Of a stretch of 7,050 nt of DNA, positions 1 through 5,489 are shown piece by piece (position 1 is the stretch's first letter; every line of letters starts with the position of its first letter). Source of the DNA: Bacteriovoracaceae bacterium UBA1018 (GTDB taxonomy: Bacteria; Bdellovibrionota; UBA1018); the NCBI GenBank assembly GCA_002291495.1, contig DBAE01000135.1, positions 4,694 through 11,743 on the forward strand, given 5' to 3'. The notes beneath the pieces were generated by a model, which worked only from the letters and a program-made list of their open reading frames with translations, did no database searches and had not been told where the DNA came from. A program made the translations under genes and the position numbers.

Positions 1-296
1 GGCCAAAAATAGTAAAAACACTTTCAGAATTGAAAGTACCCCCAGAAACTCCTGGATTTGGAGGCGTCGAGGCTCCAGGCGGAATTCAATTTGATCTTTT
101 TATTTCTCAGAGCCTCATTCCAGAATTGAAGCAGCAGCTCCAAACATTGGCTAGCGCTAACTCTGCAAAAGCAGAAACTCCAGCAGACCCTCGAGACGCA
201 CGCTTAGATGAAGCCTTCACTTGGTATAAAAACAAAAGTAAACGTCCCGTACCCAGCGGCAAAGCTCGGGTCGTGATCTGGCTTTCACAGATGTGA
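1..296 (+). CDS. Unrecognised protein, C-terminal fragment (5' end outside window)
   Basis: The reading frame is open from the left edge (first whole codon at 3-5) to a TGA at 294-296, giving 97 residues of a longer protein. The TTG at 30-32 could be read as a start, but the frame continues upstream of it and no ribosome site precedes it, so I treat the gene as partial. A Pro/Gly-rich stretch (PPETPGFGGVEAPGG) is followed by a hydrophobic then helical segment (FDLFISQSLIPELKQQLQTLA), an Ala/Glu/Asp-rich linker, and a basic tail ending in VVIWLSQM. There is no catalytic motif, cysteine pair or membrane segment. I do not recognise the family and assign no function. It converges on the minus-strand gene at 335-1546, with 38 bp between the stops. 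That it is a real gene is inferred from its protein-like composition and open frame; only the 3' end can be judged. Confidence 0.6.
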   Translation, partial: PKIVKTLSELKVPPETPGFGGVEAPGGIQFDLFISQSLIPELKQQLQTLASANSAKAETPADPRDARLDEAFTWYKNKSKRPVPSGKARVVIWLSQM

Positions 297-334
297 CGTA
301 GTCTAGTTCGGACGGAGCCAGTGCGACGAAGGCC

Positions 335-1546
335 CTACTTTAAGGGTTTCGAAATCTCTTCCATGTCTTTCAAAATATCTGAAGCAGGAAGTCTTAAATA
401 AATGGCTTGGCCCTTCATTCGGGAATGATCAATCTTTTCTTTACCTGTCGCCGTTGAAAAATCACCATCGGTCAATTTTTTCATAGGTGCCATTCTGCCA
501 TCCTTAGAAAATTGATTCGCGGCCGCTGATACAATCTCGTATCGTGCCGTGTTGAAGATTTGTTTTTCTTCAGTGCCTAAGTTGGAAGGACGTTCCAACC
601 TGATGCTTGCTGCATTTTGATTTTTCTGTGCATTTGCAATGAAATCTTTCTCGCGTTCAGCCTGGTCTTTACGACGATCTTCTTCACCGGTTCCTTTTTC
701 ACCGTCAAAACTCTTAAGTGCAGACTTATAAGCCTGCTCATCGAGCTTTAAAGTGCCATCTGGATTTGTGACTGCTACAGTAACGGTTCCAGATCTCGGA
801 TCGTCTGGATCTCTCAAAATCGTCTTAAACTGAACAAAATCTTTAGGATCTGGTTTTCGCACTGGAGACCGAGCCCATTCAGAAACTTGATTCTGAGAGA
901 TCTTGCGATCTTGAGGCTTCATTTTTTGAAAGCTTGCATCTACTTCTTCGAGTGAAGGGATATCGATTGGATGCTCATCCAATGGACCATCGAAAGCTAC
1001 AGTGAATGCCGACTGCACTTCACCAGGAGCTTGCGGGCCATTACGCCCACGCCCTCTCAGGCGTCCAACTTCCGTTTCGCTTGCAGCAGTTGCTTTCTGA
1101 AGAGCATTCATACGAGTGAACTGATCTCGCTGGTAACGACCAAAACAAGCTTTAGCGTTGGCCAGATTTTTACTCGAAGACTCTGCCGCAGTACAGGACA
1201 TGCCCATGATTCGAAATACAGCATCGAGCTGGGCTGTTGACTGACTAGGACTTTGCAAAACTCCTCGGACATATGAAACGCTGAGTTTGACGGTCCTTAT
1301 TTGAAGGACCAGATTTTCAATAGCATGTTCATGTATTTCTGAGATTTGAGCGTAGGGCTTTGATCTAGGCAAGGCCATCTCGTTGGAGGGAGCTGAGGCC
1401 TTCTTCGTCTGAATATTTTGCGAACCAAAAGTCTTAGGGGCTACTGCGCCAGAATCTGCGCGAACTTGCGCCGGCGAACTCATCCAGAGACAGAGTCCCG
1501 TCAGCAATGCAGTTTGGCTAATGTTTTGAAATACCCCAGATTTCAT
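335..1546 (-). CDS. Hypothetical exported protein, 403 aa, with signal peptide
   Basis: This ORF starts with ATG at 1544-1546 behind AGGAG (1553-1558, 6-nt spacing) and ends in TAG. The N-terminus looks like a Sec signal peptide: a short basic start (MKSG), a hydrophobic core around residues 12-22 (TALLTGLCLWM), and a likely signal peptidase I site after residue 30 (VRA, then D). Apart from C19 in the signal peptide, the only cysteines are C118 and C134, which could form a disulfide in the periplasm. Residues 31-65 are low complexity. A helical region spans about 66-160, with a basic RGRGR patch at 163-168. Residues 240-280 look more beta-like, and 283-310 are highly charged and possibly coiled-coil. 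No lipobox, enzyme motif or transmembrane helix is seen after the signal. I do not recognise the family. It lies beyond the rplQ terminator with its own 5' region; a -10-like TAAAAT sits at 1608-1613 without a convincing -35, so the promoter is unassigned. Confidence 0.85.
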   Translation of the reverse strand: MKSGVFQNISQTALLTGLCLWMSSPAQVRADSGAVAPKTFGSQNIQTKKASAPSNEMALPRSKPYAQISEIHEHAIENLVLQIRTVKLSVSYVRGVLQSPSQSTAQLDAVFRIMGMSCTAAESSSKNLANAKACFGRYQRDQFTRMNALQKATAASETEVGRLRGRGRNGPQAPGEVQSAFTVAFDGPLDEHPIDIPSLEEVDASFQKMKPQDRKISQNQVSEWARSPVRKPDPKDFVQFKTILRDPDDPRSGTVTVAVTNPDGTLKLDEQAYKSALKSFDGEKGTGEEDRRKDQAEREKDFIANAQKNQNAASIRLERPSNLGTEEKQIFNTARYEIVSAAANQFSKDGRMAPMKKLTDGDFSTATGKEKIDHSRMKGQAIYLRLPASDILKDMEEISKPLK

Positions 1547-1715
1547 TCCCCTACTCCTACCTCTTATTAAGCAAGGATGGAGCCAGACAGGGTCTGCTAT
1601 CTATTTGATTTTAATAGACTTTTAATGTCGCTTCTTTGCTATCGTTACATTATTGATCAGCCCATTAACGACTGTACAATCTTTAGCCAAAATTGATCTG
1701 GCTTTGCCAGAACGC

Positions 1716-1748
1716 AAAAAAGCCCTGCCTCGAATTTCGAAGCAGGGC
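1716..1748 (-). terminator. Rho-independent terminator of the rplQ (alpha) operon
   Basis: Read on the minus strand, GCCCTGC (1742-1748) pairs perfectly with GCAGGGC (1722-1728). The inner bases can extend the stem through a T-G pair and TCGA/TCGA, closing on a 3-nt AAT loop. Six T residues (1716-1721) follow the stem directly. The hairpin begins 28 nt past the rplQ stop codon. GC-rich stem, short loop and U-run together make a textbook intrinsic terminator. On the plus strand the stem is followed by CTTTAT only, so it should act mainly in the minus direction. Confidence 0.93.
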
Positions 1749-1776
1749 CTTTATGAACTATCTTATCAAATTCAGC

Positions 1777-2361
1777 TTATGAGCTGCCTGACTTGTTATT
1801 TGCAGAAGGAGTCTTGCGAGCCGCGCCAGTTTTAGCACTTGCTCCCTTAGCCTTCTTTACTCCGCCTTCAGCGCCCTTTTTGGACTTAGAAGAGAAAAGC
1901 TTTTTGAAGCGCTTCAACGGATCAACCGTTGGAGCATCAGTGTCTTTTCCTTCTGCAGCAGAAGCATCAGTAGCTTTCGCCTTCTTCTTGCGATCAATTG
2001 CTGGATGATCCACGAGCTCCAATACTGCCATTTCAGCAGCATCGCCCCATCGGCGTTCAGCGATCTTCAACACGCGAGTGTATCCACCAGCACGTGCTTT
2101 GTAACGCTCAGCCAATGTGCTGAATAGCTTCTTCACGATTTCGTTGTCACGTGTTCTGTCGAACGCTAGACGACGAGAAGCTGGCGATCCAGACTTGCCC
2201 AAGGTAATCAATCGATCTACCACGCGACGAATTTCTTTCGCCTTCTGAACGGTAGTGATGATCTGTTCTTTTTCGATCACCGAGTTCGCCATATTTCTAA
2301 ACAGAGCGACTCGATGAGAGGTATTTCGGCCAAATTTACGACCGTCTACACTATGTCTCAT
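1777..2361 (-). CDS. rplQ: 50S ribosomal protein L17, with long C-terminal extension
   Basis: L17 is a large-subunit protein that binds 23S rRNA near the solvent side and the exit-tunnel rim. Residues 1-118 match the family core: [17 protein letters not shown] at the start, then [26 protein letters not shown], the signature [18 protein letters not shown] (63-80), [10 protein letters not shown] and ELVDH. The family is usually about 115-130 residues; this one has 194. The added 74 residues (121-194) are Lys/Ala/Ser/Gly-rich with one more ordered-looking basic patch, [10 protein letters not shown] (147-156). The extension is in frame with no disruption, so I read it as genuine rather than a frameshift. 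The start is ATG with AGGGAGT at 2367-2373 (5-nt spacing). It lies 17 bp after rpoA and is the last gene before the terminator. Identity is certain from the sequence; the role of the extension is unknown. Confidence 0.97.
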   Translation of the reverse strand: MRHSVDGRKFGRNTSHRVALFRNMANSVIEKEQIITTVQKAKEIRRVVDRLITLGKSGSPASRRLAFDRTRDNEIVKKLFSTLAERYKARAGGYTRVLKIAERRWGDAAEMAVLELVDHPAIDRKKKAKATDASAAEGKDTDAPTVDPLKRFKKLFSSKSKKGAEGGVKKAKGASAKTGAARKTPSANNKSGSS

Positions 2362-2378
2362 AATTTACTCCCTAATCC

Positions 2379-3458
2379 TTAATCTTCGATATCGTCTGTT
2401 CCGTCGAAGTCATCAGACTTCTGACGATCACTCATGATGCGATTCTCATCAACATCAGAATCAGCCGGTTTTGGAGGCTGAGATGGAGCTACAAATCCAT
2501 CCAACTTCATACCCAAGCTTAATCCCATTTCACCCAAGATATCTTTGATCTCATTCAAAGACTTACGACCAAAGTTCTTGGTTTTGAGCATTTCAGCTTC
2601 AGTCTTTTGCACAAGTTCATAGATGTACTTGATGTTTGCGTTTTGCAGACAGTTTGCAGATCTGACGGAAAGCTCGAGCTCTTCAACAGATCGGTAAAGA
2701 TTTGGATTGAACTGAGAGCTGCCTTCTTCCTTCGCCATAGCGACAGGTTCAGGCTCCTCATCAAAGTTCAAGAATACAGAAAGTTGATCTTTCAAGATCT
2801 TGGAACCTAAAGACACTGCATCTTCTGGCTCAACAGATCCATCAGTCCAAACTTCAAGTGTAAGCTTATCAAAGTCAGTTCTTTGACCAACACGGCTTTG
2901 TGTAACTGTGTAGTTCACACGGCGAATTGGAGAGAAGAAGCTGTCAACTGGGATCCAGCCAACTGGCATATCTTCAGCTTTGTTATTTTCTGCTGGTTGG
3001 TAACCACGGCCACGGTTGACCTTGATTTCCATGCGCAATTTACCACCGCGTCCAAGAGTCGCAATGTGTTGATCTGGGTTCAGAACTTGTACGTCTTCTG
3101 AAGCAATGATGTCAGAGGCAACAACGGTAGCTGGACCGTCTTTCTCGATAACAACGATTGATTCTTCAGTGTGAAGACGGAAACGAACTTCTTTCAAGTT
3201 CAGGATAATTTCTGCGACGTCTTCAGTAACATCTGGGATCGGAGTGAACTCATGGAGTACGCCATCGATCTTTACTGCAGTAACTGCAGCACCTTGAAGG
3301 GAAGACAACATCACTCGGCGAAGAGAATTGCCAAGAGTAAGGCCAAATCCGCGCTCGAGCGGCTTAGCAATAAACTTCCCGTAATTCGGGGTAAGTGTTT
3401 CTTTGTCGACATCTAATGCTTTTGGCTTGATCAAATCGCGCCAGTTTTTTTCTAACAT
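2379..3458 (-). CDS. rpoA: DNA-directed RNA polymerase subunit alpha
   Basis: The alpha dimer is the platform for assembling beta and beta', and its C-terminal domain binds UP elements and activators. With the start at 3458 the protein has 359 residues. The N-terminal domain (about 1-235) contains the conserved [20 protein letters not shown] (34-53) and the DVTED region. A linker of about 236-250 leads to the C-terminal domain (about 253-317), with [18 protein letters not shown] and GLSLGM. R266, N269, C270, K299 and E303 correspond to the E. coli DNA-contact residues R265, N268, C269, K298 and E302. I prefer this start over an in-frame ATG 14 codons upstream (3500) because AAGGAG lies 7 nt before it, and because the extra 14 residues do not resemble alpha. 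Family members are usually 310-345 residues. The excess is a tail after GLSLGM (318-359) with 13 acidic residues. rpsD lies 139 bp upstream; rplQ follows after 17 bp. Confidence 0.97.
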   Translation of the reverse strand: MLEKNWRDLIKPKALDVDKETLTPNYGKFIAKPLERGFGLTLGNSLRRVMLSSLQGAAVTAVKIDGVLHEFTPIPDVTEDVAEIILNLKEVRFRLHTEESIVVIEKDGPATVVASDIIASEDVQVLNPDQHIATLGRGGKLRMEIKVNRGRGYQPAENNKAEDMPVGWIPVDSFFSPIRRVNYTVTQSRVGQRTDFDKLTLEVWTDGSVEPEDAVSLGSKILKDQLSVFLNFDEEPEPVAMAKEEGSSQFNPNLYRSVEELELSVRSANCLQNANIKYIYELVQKTEAEMLKTKNFGRKSLNEIKDILGEMGLSLGMKLDGFVAPSQPPKPADSDVDENRIMSDRQKSDDFDGTDDIED

Positions 3459-3465
3459 TCCATTT

Positions 3466-3471
3466 CTCCTT
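3466..3471 (-). promoter_or_regulatory. Ribosome binding site deciding the rpoA start
   Basis: AAGGAG on the minus strand lies 7 nt before the ATG at 3456-3458. An in-frame ATG at 3498-3500 has only a GAGG placed too close to it (1 nt). This site therefore argues for the shorter alpha subunit, whose first residues [13 protein letters not shown] resemble other alpha proteins. The site falls inside the alternative 14-codon extension. Confidence 0.8.
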
Positions 3472-3533
3472 AATTCCAAGCGATCCTCGCCAGGCTTCAT
3501 GCCTCAGCCATGCGGACCAAGTGGGTGACGACA

Positions 3534-3562
3534 AAGCAGGACCCTTTCCAAGAGTCCTGCTT
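3534..3562 (-). other. Strong RNA hairpin in the rpsD-rpoA spacer
   Basis: AAGCAGGAC and GTCCTGCTT form a perfect 9-bp inverted repeat. The intervening 11 bases allow a mismatch and three more pairs (CTT/AAG) closing on a 3-nt loop. It starts 36 nt after the rpsD stop and ends 75 nt before the rpoA ATG. On the minus strand the stem is followed by TGTCGTC, not a T-run, so it is not a standard intrinsic terminator. It may be an attenuator, an RNase processing site, or a 3'-end stabiliser for the upstream r-protein message. The structure is seen; the role is inferred. Confidence 0.75.
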
Positions 3563-3597
3563 CGCCCATTCGAGATATTTTCTCAAATCAACTAACT

Positions 3598-4224
3598 TTA
3601 TTTCGAATACAATTCGACGACCAAACGTTCTTCCATTGGAGCAGTGATATCATCACGCACCGGAAGATCGCGGATTCGAGCTTTGAAAGTAGTAGCGTCT
3701 AATTCCAACCATTGTGGAATTTCGCGACGTTTTACTGCTTCAAGCGCTCCGCCGATACGAGCTACTGGTCGGCTTCCTTCACGAACTTCAACAACATCAC
3801 CTTTTCCAATCATGAAAGAAGGAATGTCTACACGCTTGCCGTTCACAGCAAAATGACCGTGACGAACAAGTTGGCGTGCTTCTGCGCGAGAATTTGCGAA
3901 ACCTGAACGGTAAGCAACGTTATCCAAACGGCGCTCTAACATGGAAAGAAGGTTAGAACCTGTGATTCCTTTAGTGCGATCCGCTTTTTCGAAAAGCTGG
4001 CGGAATTGTTTTTCCAACAATCCGTAAATTCTTTTGATCTTTTGCTTCTCACGAAGCTGAAGTCCGTATTCAGAAAACTTGATACGTCCTTGACCGTGTT
4101 GTCCTGGCGGATATCCACGTCTTTCGAACGAACACTTTTCAGTGTAACAACGATCACCCTTCAAGAAGAGCTTTTGATTTTCTCTGCGGCAAAGGCGACA
4201 AACTGATCCATTATAACGAGCCAT
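3598..4224 (-). CDS. rpsD: 30S ribosomal protein S4 (four-cysteine, zinc-type)
   Basis: S4 is a primary 16S rRNA-binding protein that starts assembly of the 30S body, and in E. coli it also represses its own alpha operon by binding the leader mRNA. The 208 residues match the usual length (about 200-210). The N-terminus [16 protein letters not shown] carries C9, C12, C26 and C31, the same spacing as in the metal-binding S4 of Thermus; many other S4 proteins have lost these. It continues with [11 protein letters not shown] (35-44), [14 protein letters not shown] (49-62), then the S4 RNA-binding domain at about 98-160 with [28 protein letters not shown] and [10 protein letters not shown]. It ends in [10 protein letters not shown], as the family does. 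The ATG is 3 bp after the rpsK stop, and its ribosome site lies inside rpsK, so translation is probably coupled to S11. Confidence 0.98.
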   Translation of the reverse strand: MARYNGSVCRLCRRENQKLFLKGDRCYTEKCSFERRGYPPGQHGQGRIKFSEYGLQLREKQKIKRIYGLLEKQFRQLFEKADRTKGITGSNLLSMLERRLDNVAYRSGFANSRAEARQLVRHGHFAVNGKRVDIPSFMIGKGDVVEVREGSRPVARIGGALEAVKRREIPQWLELDATTFKARIRDLPVRDDITAPMEERLVVELYSK

Positions 4225-4227
4225 AAC

Positions 4228-4689
4228 TTAGACCCTTCTCCTCTTTGGTGGGCGGCATCCATTGTGTGGAATTGGAGTTACATCTTCGATGAATGTCACT
4301 CTGAGACCTACAGAGGAAAGAGCACGAAGAGCTGATTCACGTCCAGCACCTGGACCGCTTACGAAAACTTGTACTGAACGCATGCCATTCTCTACTGCTT
4401 TTCGGCCAGCATCTTCAGCTGCAACCTGAGCGGCAAATGGTGTGTTCTTACGTGATCCACGGAAACCCTTTCCGCCAGCACTTGCCCAGCAGATTGCGTT
4501 GCCCATAGTATCAGTCACTGTAACGACAGTGTTGTTGAATGAAGAAAGAACATAAACGTTTCCAGATGAAACGCTTTTCTTTCCTTTTTTAACTTTCTTT
4601 ACGATCCCATCAATGCTGGCCGGAGCAGCAACTGCAGGAGCGTCTTTTTTTGGCTCTGTTTTGGCGCCTTCTTGTTTTTGATCTGACAT
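4228..4689 (-). CDS. rpsK: 30S ribosomal protein S11, with N-terminal extension
   Basis: S11 sits on the platform of the 30S subunit near the mRNA exit side and the E site. The core is unmistakable: [44 protein letters not shown] (49-92), [13 protein letters not shown] (112-124), and the terminal [18 protein letters not shown] (136-153). Its 153 residues exceed the usual 125-135. The first 27 or so (Lys/Glu/Gln/Ala/Pro-rich, [10 protein letters not shown]...) form an extra, probably flexible N-terminal arm before the basic VKKVKKGKK segment. The ATG at 4687-4689 follows AAGGAT (4694-4699) by 4 nt, and no later Met precedes the core, so the long form is the supported one. It lies 36 bp after rpsM. 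Three AGR arginine codons at the end double as the rpsD ribosome site. Confidence 0.98.
   Translation of the reverse strand: MSDQKQEGAKTEPKKDAPAVAAPASIDGIVKKVKKGKKSVSSGNVYVLSSFNNTVVTVTDTMGNAICWASAGGKGFRGSRKNTPFAAQVAAEDAGRKAVENGMRSVQVFVSGPGAGRESALRALSSVGLRVTFIEDVTPIPHNGCRPPKRRRV
4233..4242 (-). promoter_or_regulatory. rpsD ribosome binding site inside the rpsK coding region
   Basis: On the minus strand AGGAGAAGGG covers codons 150-152 of S11 (AGG AGA AGG, all Arg). Its GAAGGG part ends 8 nt before the rpsD ATG (4222-4224). The rpsK stop TAA lies between the two, so a ribosome finishing S11 covers this site. This supports coupled S11/S4 translation. Confidence 0.8.
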
Positions 4690-4725
4690 ATTAATCCTTA
4701 TTGTCTTATCTTGTCTGTTCAGCGA

Positions 4726-5109
4726 TTACTTCATCGCCTTAACGGACTTCTTACCTGCAATAGCCACTGCTGGACCCTTACGAGTACGAGCATTGGAGTG
4801 CGTTCTTTGACCATGAACTGGGAGTCCTTTACGATGTCTGACTCCGCGGTAACATCCCAAATCAACGAGACGTTTAATGTTCATGCTCACTTCACGCCGA
4901 AGATCTCCCTCGACACGATGATTGCGATCGAGAATTTCACGAATCTTTTGAAGTTCAGCTTCAGTCAAACCGTCAGACTTTTTAGCCAAGTCTACGTTTG
5001 CTTCTTCCAAAATTTTTCTAGCTGCGGGACGACCAATTCCATAAATGTAGGTCAACGCCACTTCCATACGCTTGTTGCGCGGGAGATCTATTCCAGCGAT
5101 ACGGGCCAC
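4726..5109 (-). CDS. rpsM: 30S ribosomal protein S13
   Basis: S13 is in the head of the 30S subunit, contacting the P-site tRNA and forming bridges to the large subunit. The 127 residues start [14 protein letters not shown] and contain the helix-two-turn-helix region [14 protein letters not shown] (21-34), [24 protein letters not shown] (66-89) and [23 protein letters not shown] (91-113). Length is slightly above the E. coli 118, with a basic tail ending in KKSVKAMK. The start codon is GTG at 5107-5109; it is fixed by the invariant MARIAGI start and by a strong AAAGGAAGG at 5116-5124 (6-nt spacing). It is 42 bp after rpmJ and 36 bp before rpsK. In E. coli the S4 autoregulation site is the leader of this gene; here rpmJ comes first, so any such site could lie before either gene. 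Confidence 0.98.
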   Translation of the reverse strand: MARIAGIDLPRNKRMEVALTYIYGIGRPAARKILEEANVDLAKKSDGLTEAELQKIREILDRNHRVEGDLRREVSMNIKRLVDLGCYRGVRHRKGLPVHGQRTHSNARTRKGPAVAIAGKKSVKAMK

Positions 5110-5151
5110 TTGCTACCTTCCTTTCAAATCAAATCTACTACTAAAACTGTA

Positions 5152-5265
5152 TTAACCCTGGCGCTGTTTGTGGCGAGGATTTTCACAAATCACTCGAACT
5201 ACGCCTGCGCGGCGGATTACTTTACACTTGTCACAAATCTTTTTTACCGATGCGCGAACTTTCAT
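5152..5265 (-). CDS. rpmJ: 50S ribosomal protein L36 (zinc-binding form)
   Basis: This 37-codon gene is easily missed because it is so small. Translation from ATG (5263-5265) to TAA (5152-5154) gives a protein starting [19 protein letters not shown] and ending NPRHKQRQG, the standard L36 sequence and length. C11, C14, C27 and H32 form the zinc site of the metal-binding (C+) version, as opposed to the cysteine-free paralog used under zinc limitation. L36 is a late-assembling protein bound to 23S rRNA near the base of the stalk. The ribosome site GGAGAG (5272-5277) is 6 nt before the ATG. It is the first gene after the 224-bp gap following map, so it probably heads the alpha-operon transcript made from the candidate promoter in that gap. 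Confidence 0.97.
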   Translation of the reverse strand: MKVRASVKKICDKCKVIRRAGVVRVICENPRHKQRQG

Positions 5266-5404
5266 AGAAAACTCTCCGCCACTCCACTTTAAATCGCCTA
5301 CTGTCTAAATAAGCGTAATTATTATCTTTTTTTCACAAAACTTAGCTACTCACTCACGTATGAACGAGAAGTCAAGCATACTAAGTAATGACGAAATCCC
5401 ACGA

Positions 5405-5433
5405 GTAATAGACAATCTCGCGAGAAAATGCAA
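5405..5433 (-). promoter_or_regulatory. Candidate sigma-70 promoter for the rpmJ-rplQ operon
   Basis: On the minus strand, TTGCAT (5428-5433) and TATTAC (5405-5410) are separated by exactly 17 bp, matching the -35 and -10 consensus at 3 and 4 of 6 positions. Initiation would fall near 5398, leaving a leader of about 130 nt before rpmJ. The spacer holds a perfect 10-bp palindrome, TCTCGCGAGA (5416-5425), which could bind a regulator. Partial matches like this also arise by chance; the support is mainly the location in the only sizeable gap between map and rpmJ. Confidence 0.4.
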
Positions 5434-5489
5434 ACGCATAAGCGAAAAAAAGATCGCTAATGACGTCTCCATCCGCCACTACACAGAAC

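Noticed and set aside
1584..1596. CAGAC-AGG-GTCTG inverted repeat upstream of the exported-protein gene
   Set aside because: A 5-bp stem in a non-coding stretch is expected by chance; no adjacent promoter supports an operator role.
274..1705. The 12-mer TGATCTGGCTTT occurs at 274-285 and 1694-1705
   Set aside because: One copy is in coding sequence and the other past a terminator, with no similarity in the flanks; treated as coincidence rather than a repeat element.
1653..1835. A 60-codon plus-strand ORF across the rplQ terminator
   Set aside because: It reads through the terminator stem and the 3' end of rplQ, has no ribosome site, and its peptide is compositionally arbitrary.
4711..5292. 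A 193-codon open frame on the plus strand opposite rpsM and rpmJ
   Set aside because: It starts with TTG without a ribosome site and lies wholly across two certain ribosomal protein genes. Its Ser/Thr/Phe-rich translation is typical of an antisense shadow.
5347..5375. TTGACT (5370-5375) as a -35 for a second promoter before rpmJ
   Set aside because: It matches the -35 consensus at five positions, but at 16-18 bp spacing there is no acceptable -10 (TGAGTA at 17 bp).
5350..5439. A 29-codon minus-strand ORF in the rpmJ leader that could be a leader peptide
   Set aside because: It lacks a Shine-Dalgarno, and its ATG lies upstream of the -35 of the candidate promoter, so it would not be on that transcript.
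5441..5461. AGCGA/TCGCT inverted repeat with a T-rich loop, considered as a terminator after map
   Set aside because: The T-run is in the loop rather than after the stem, and the stem is only 5 bp, so it does not fit an intrinsic terminator.
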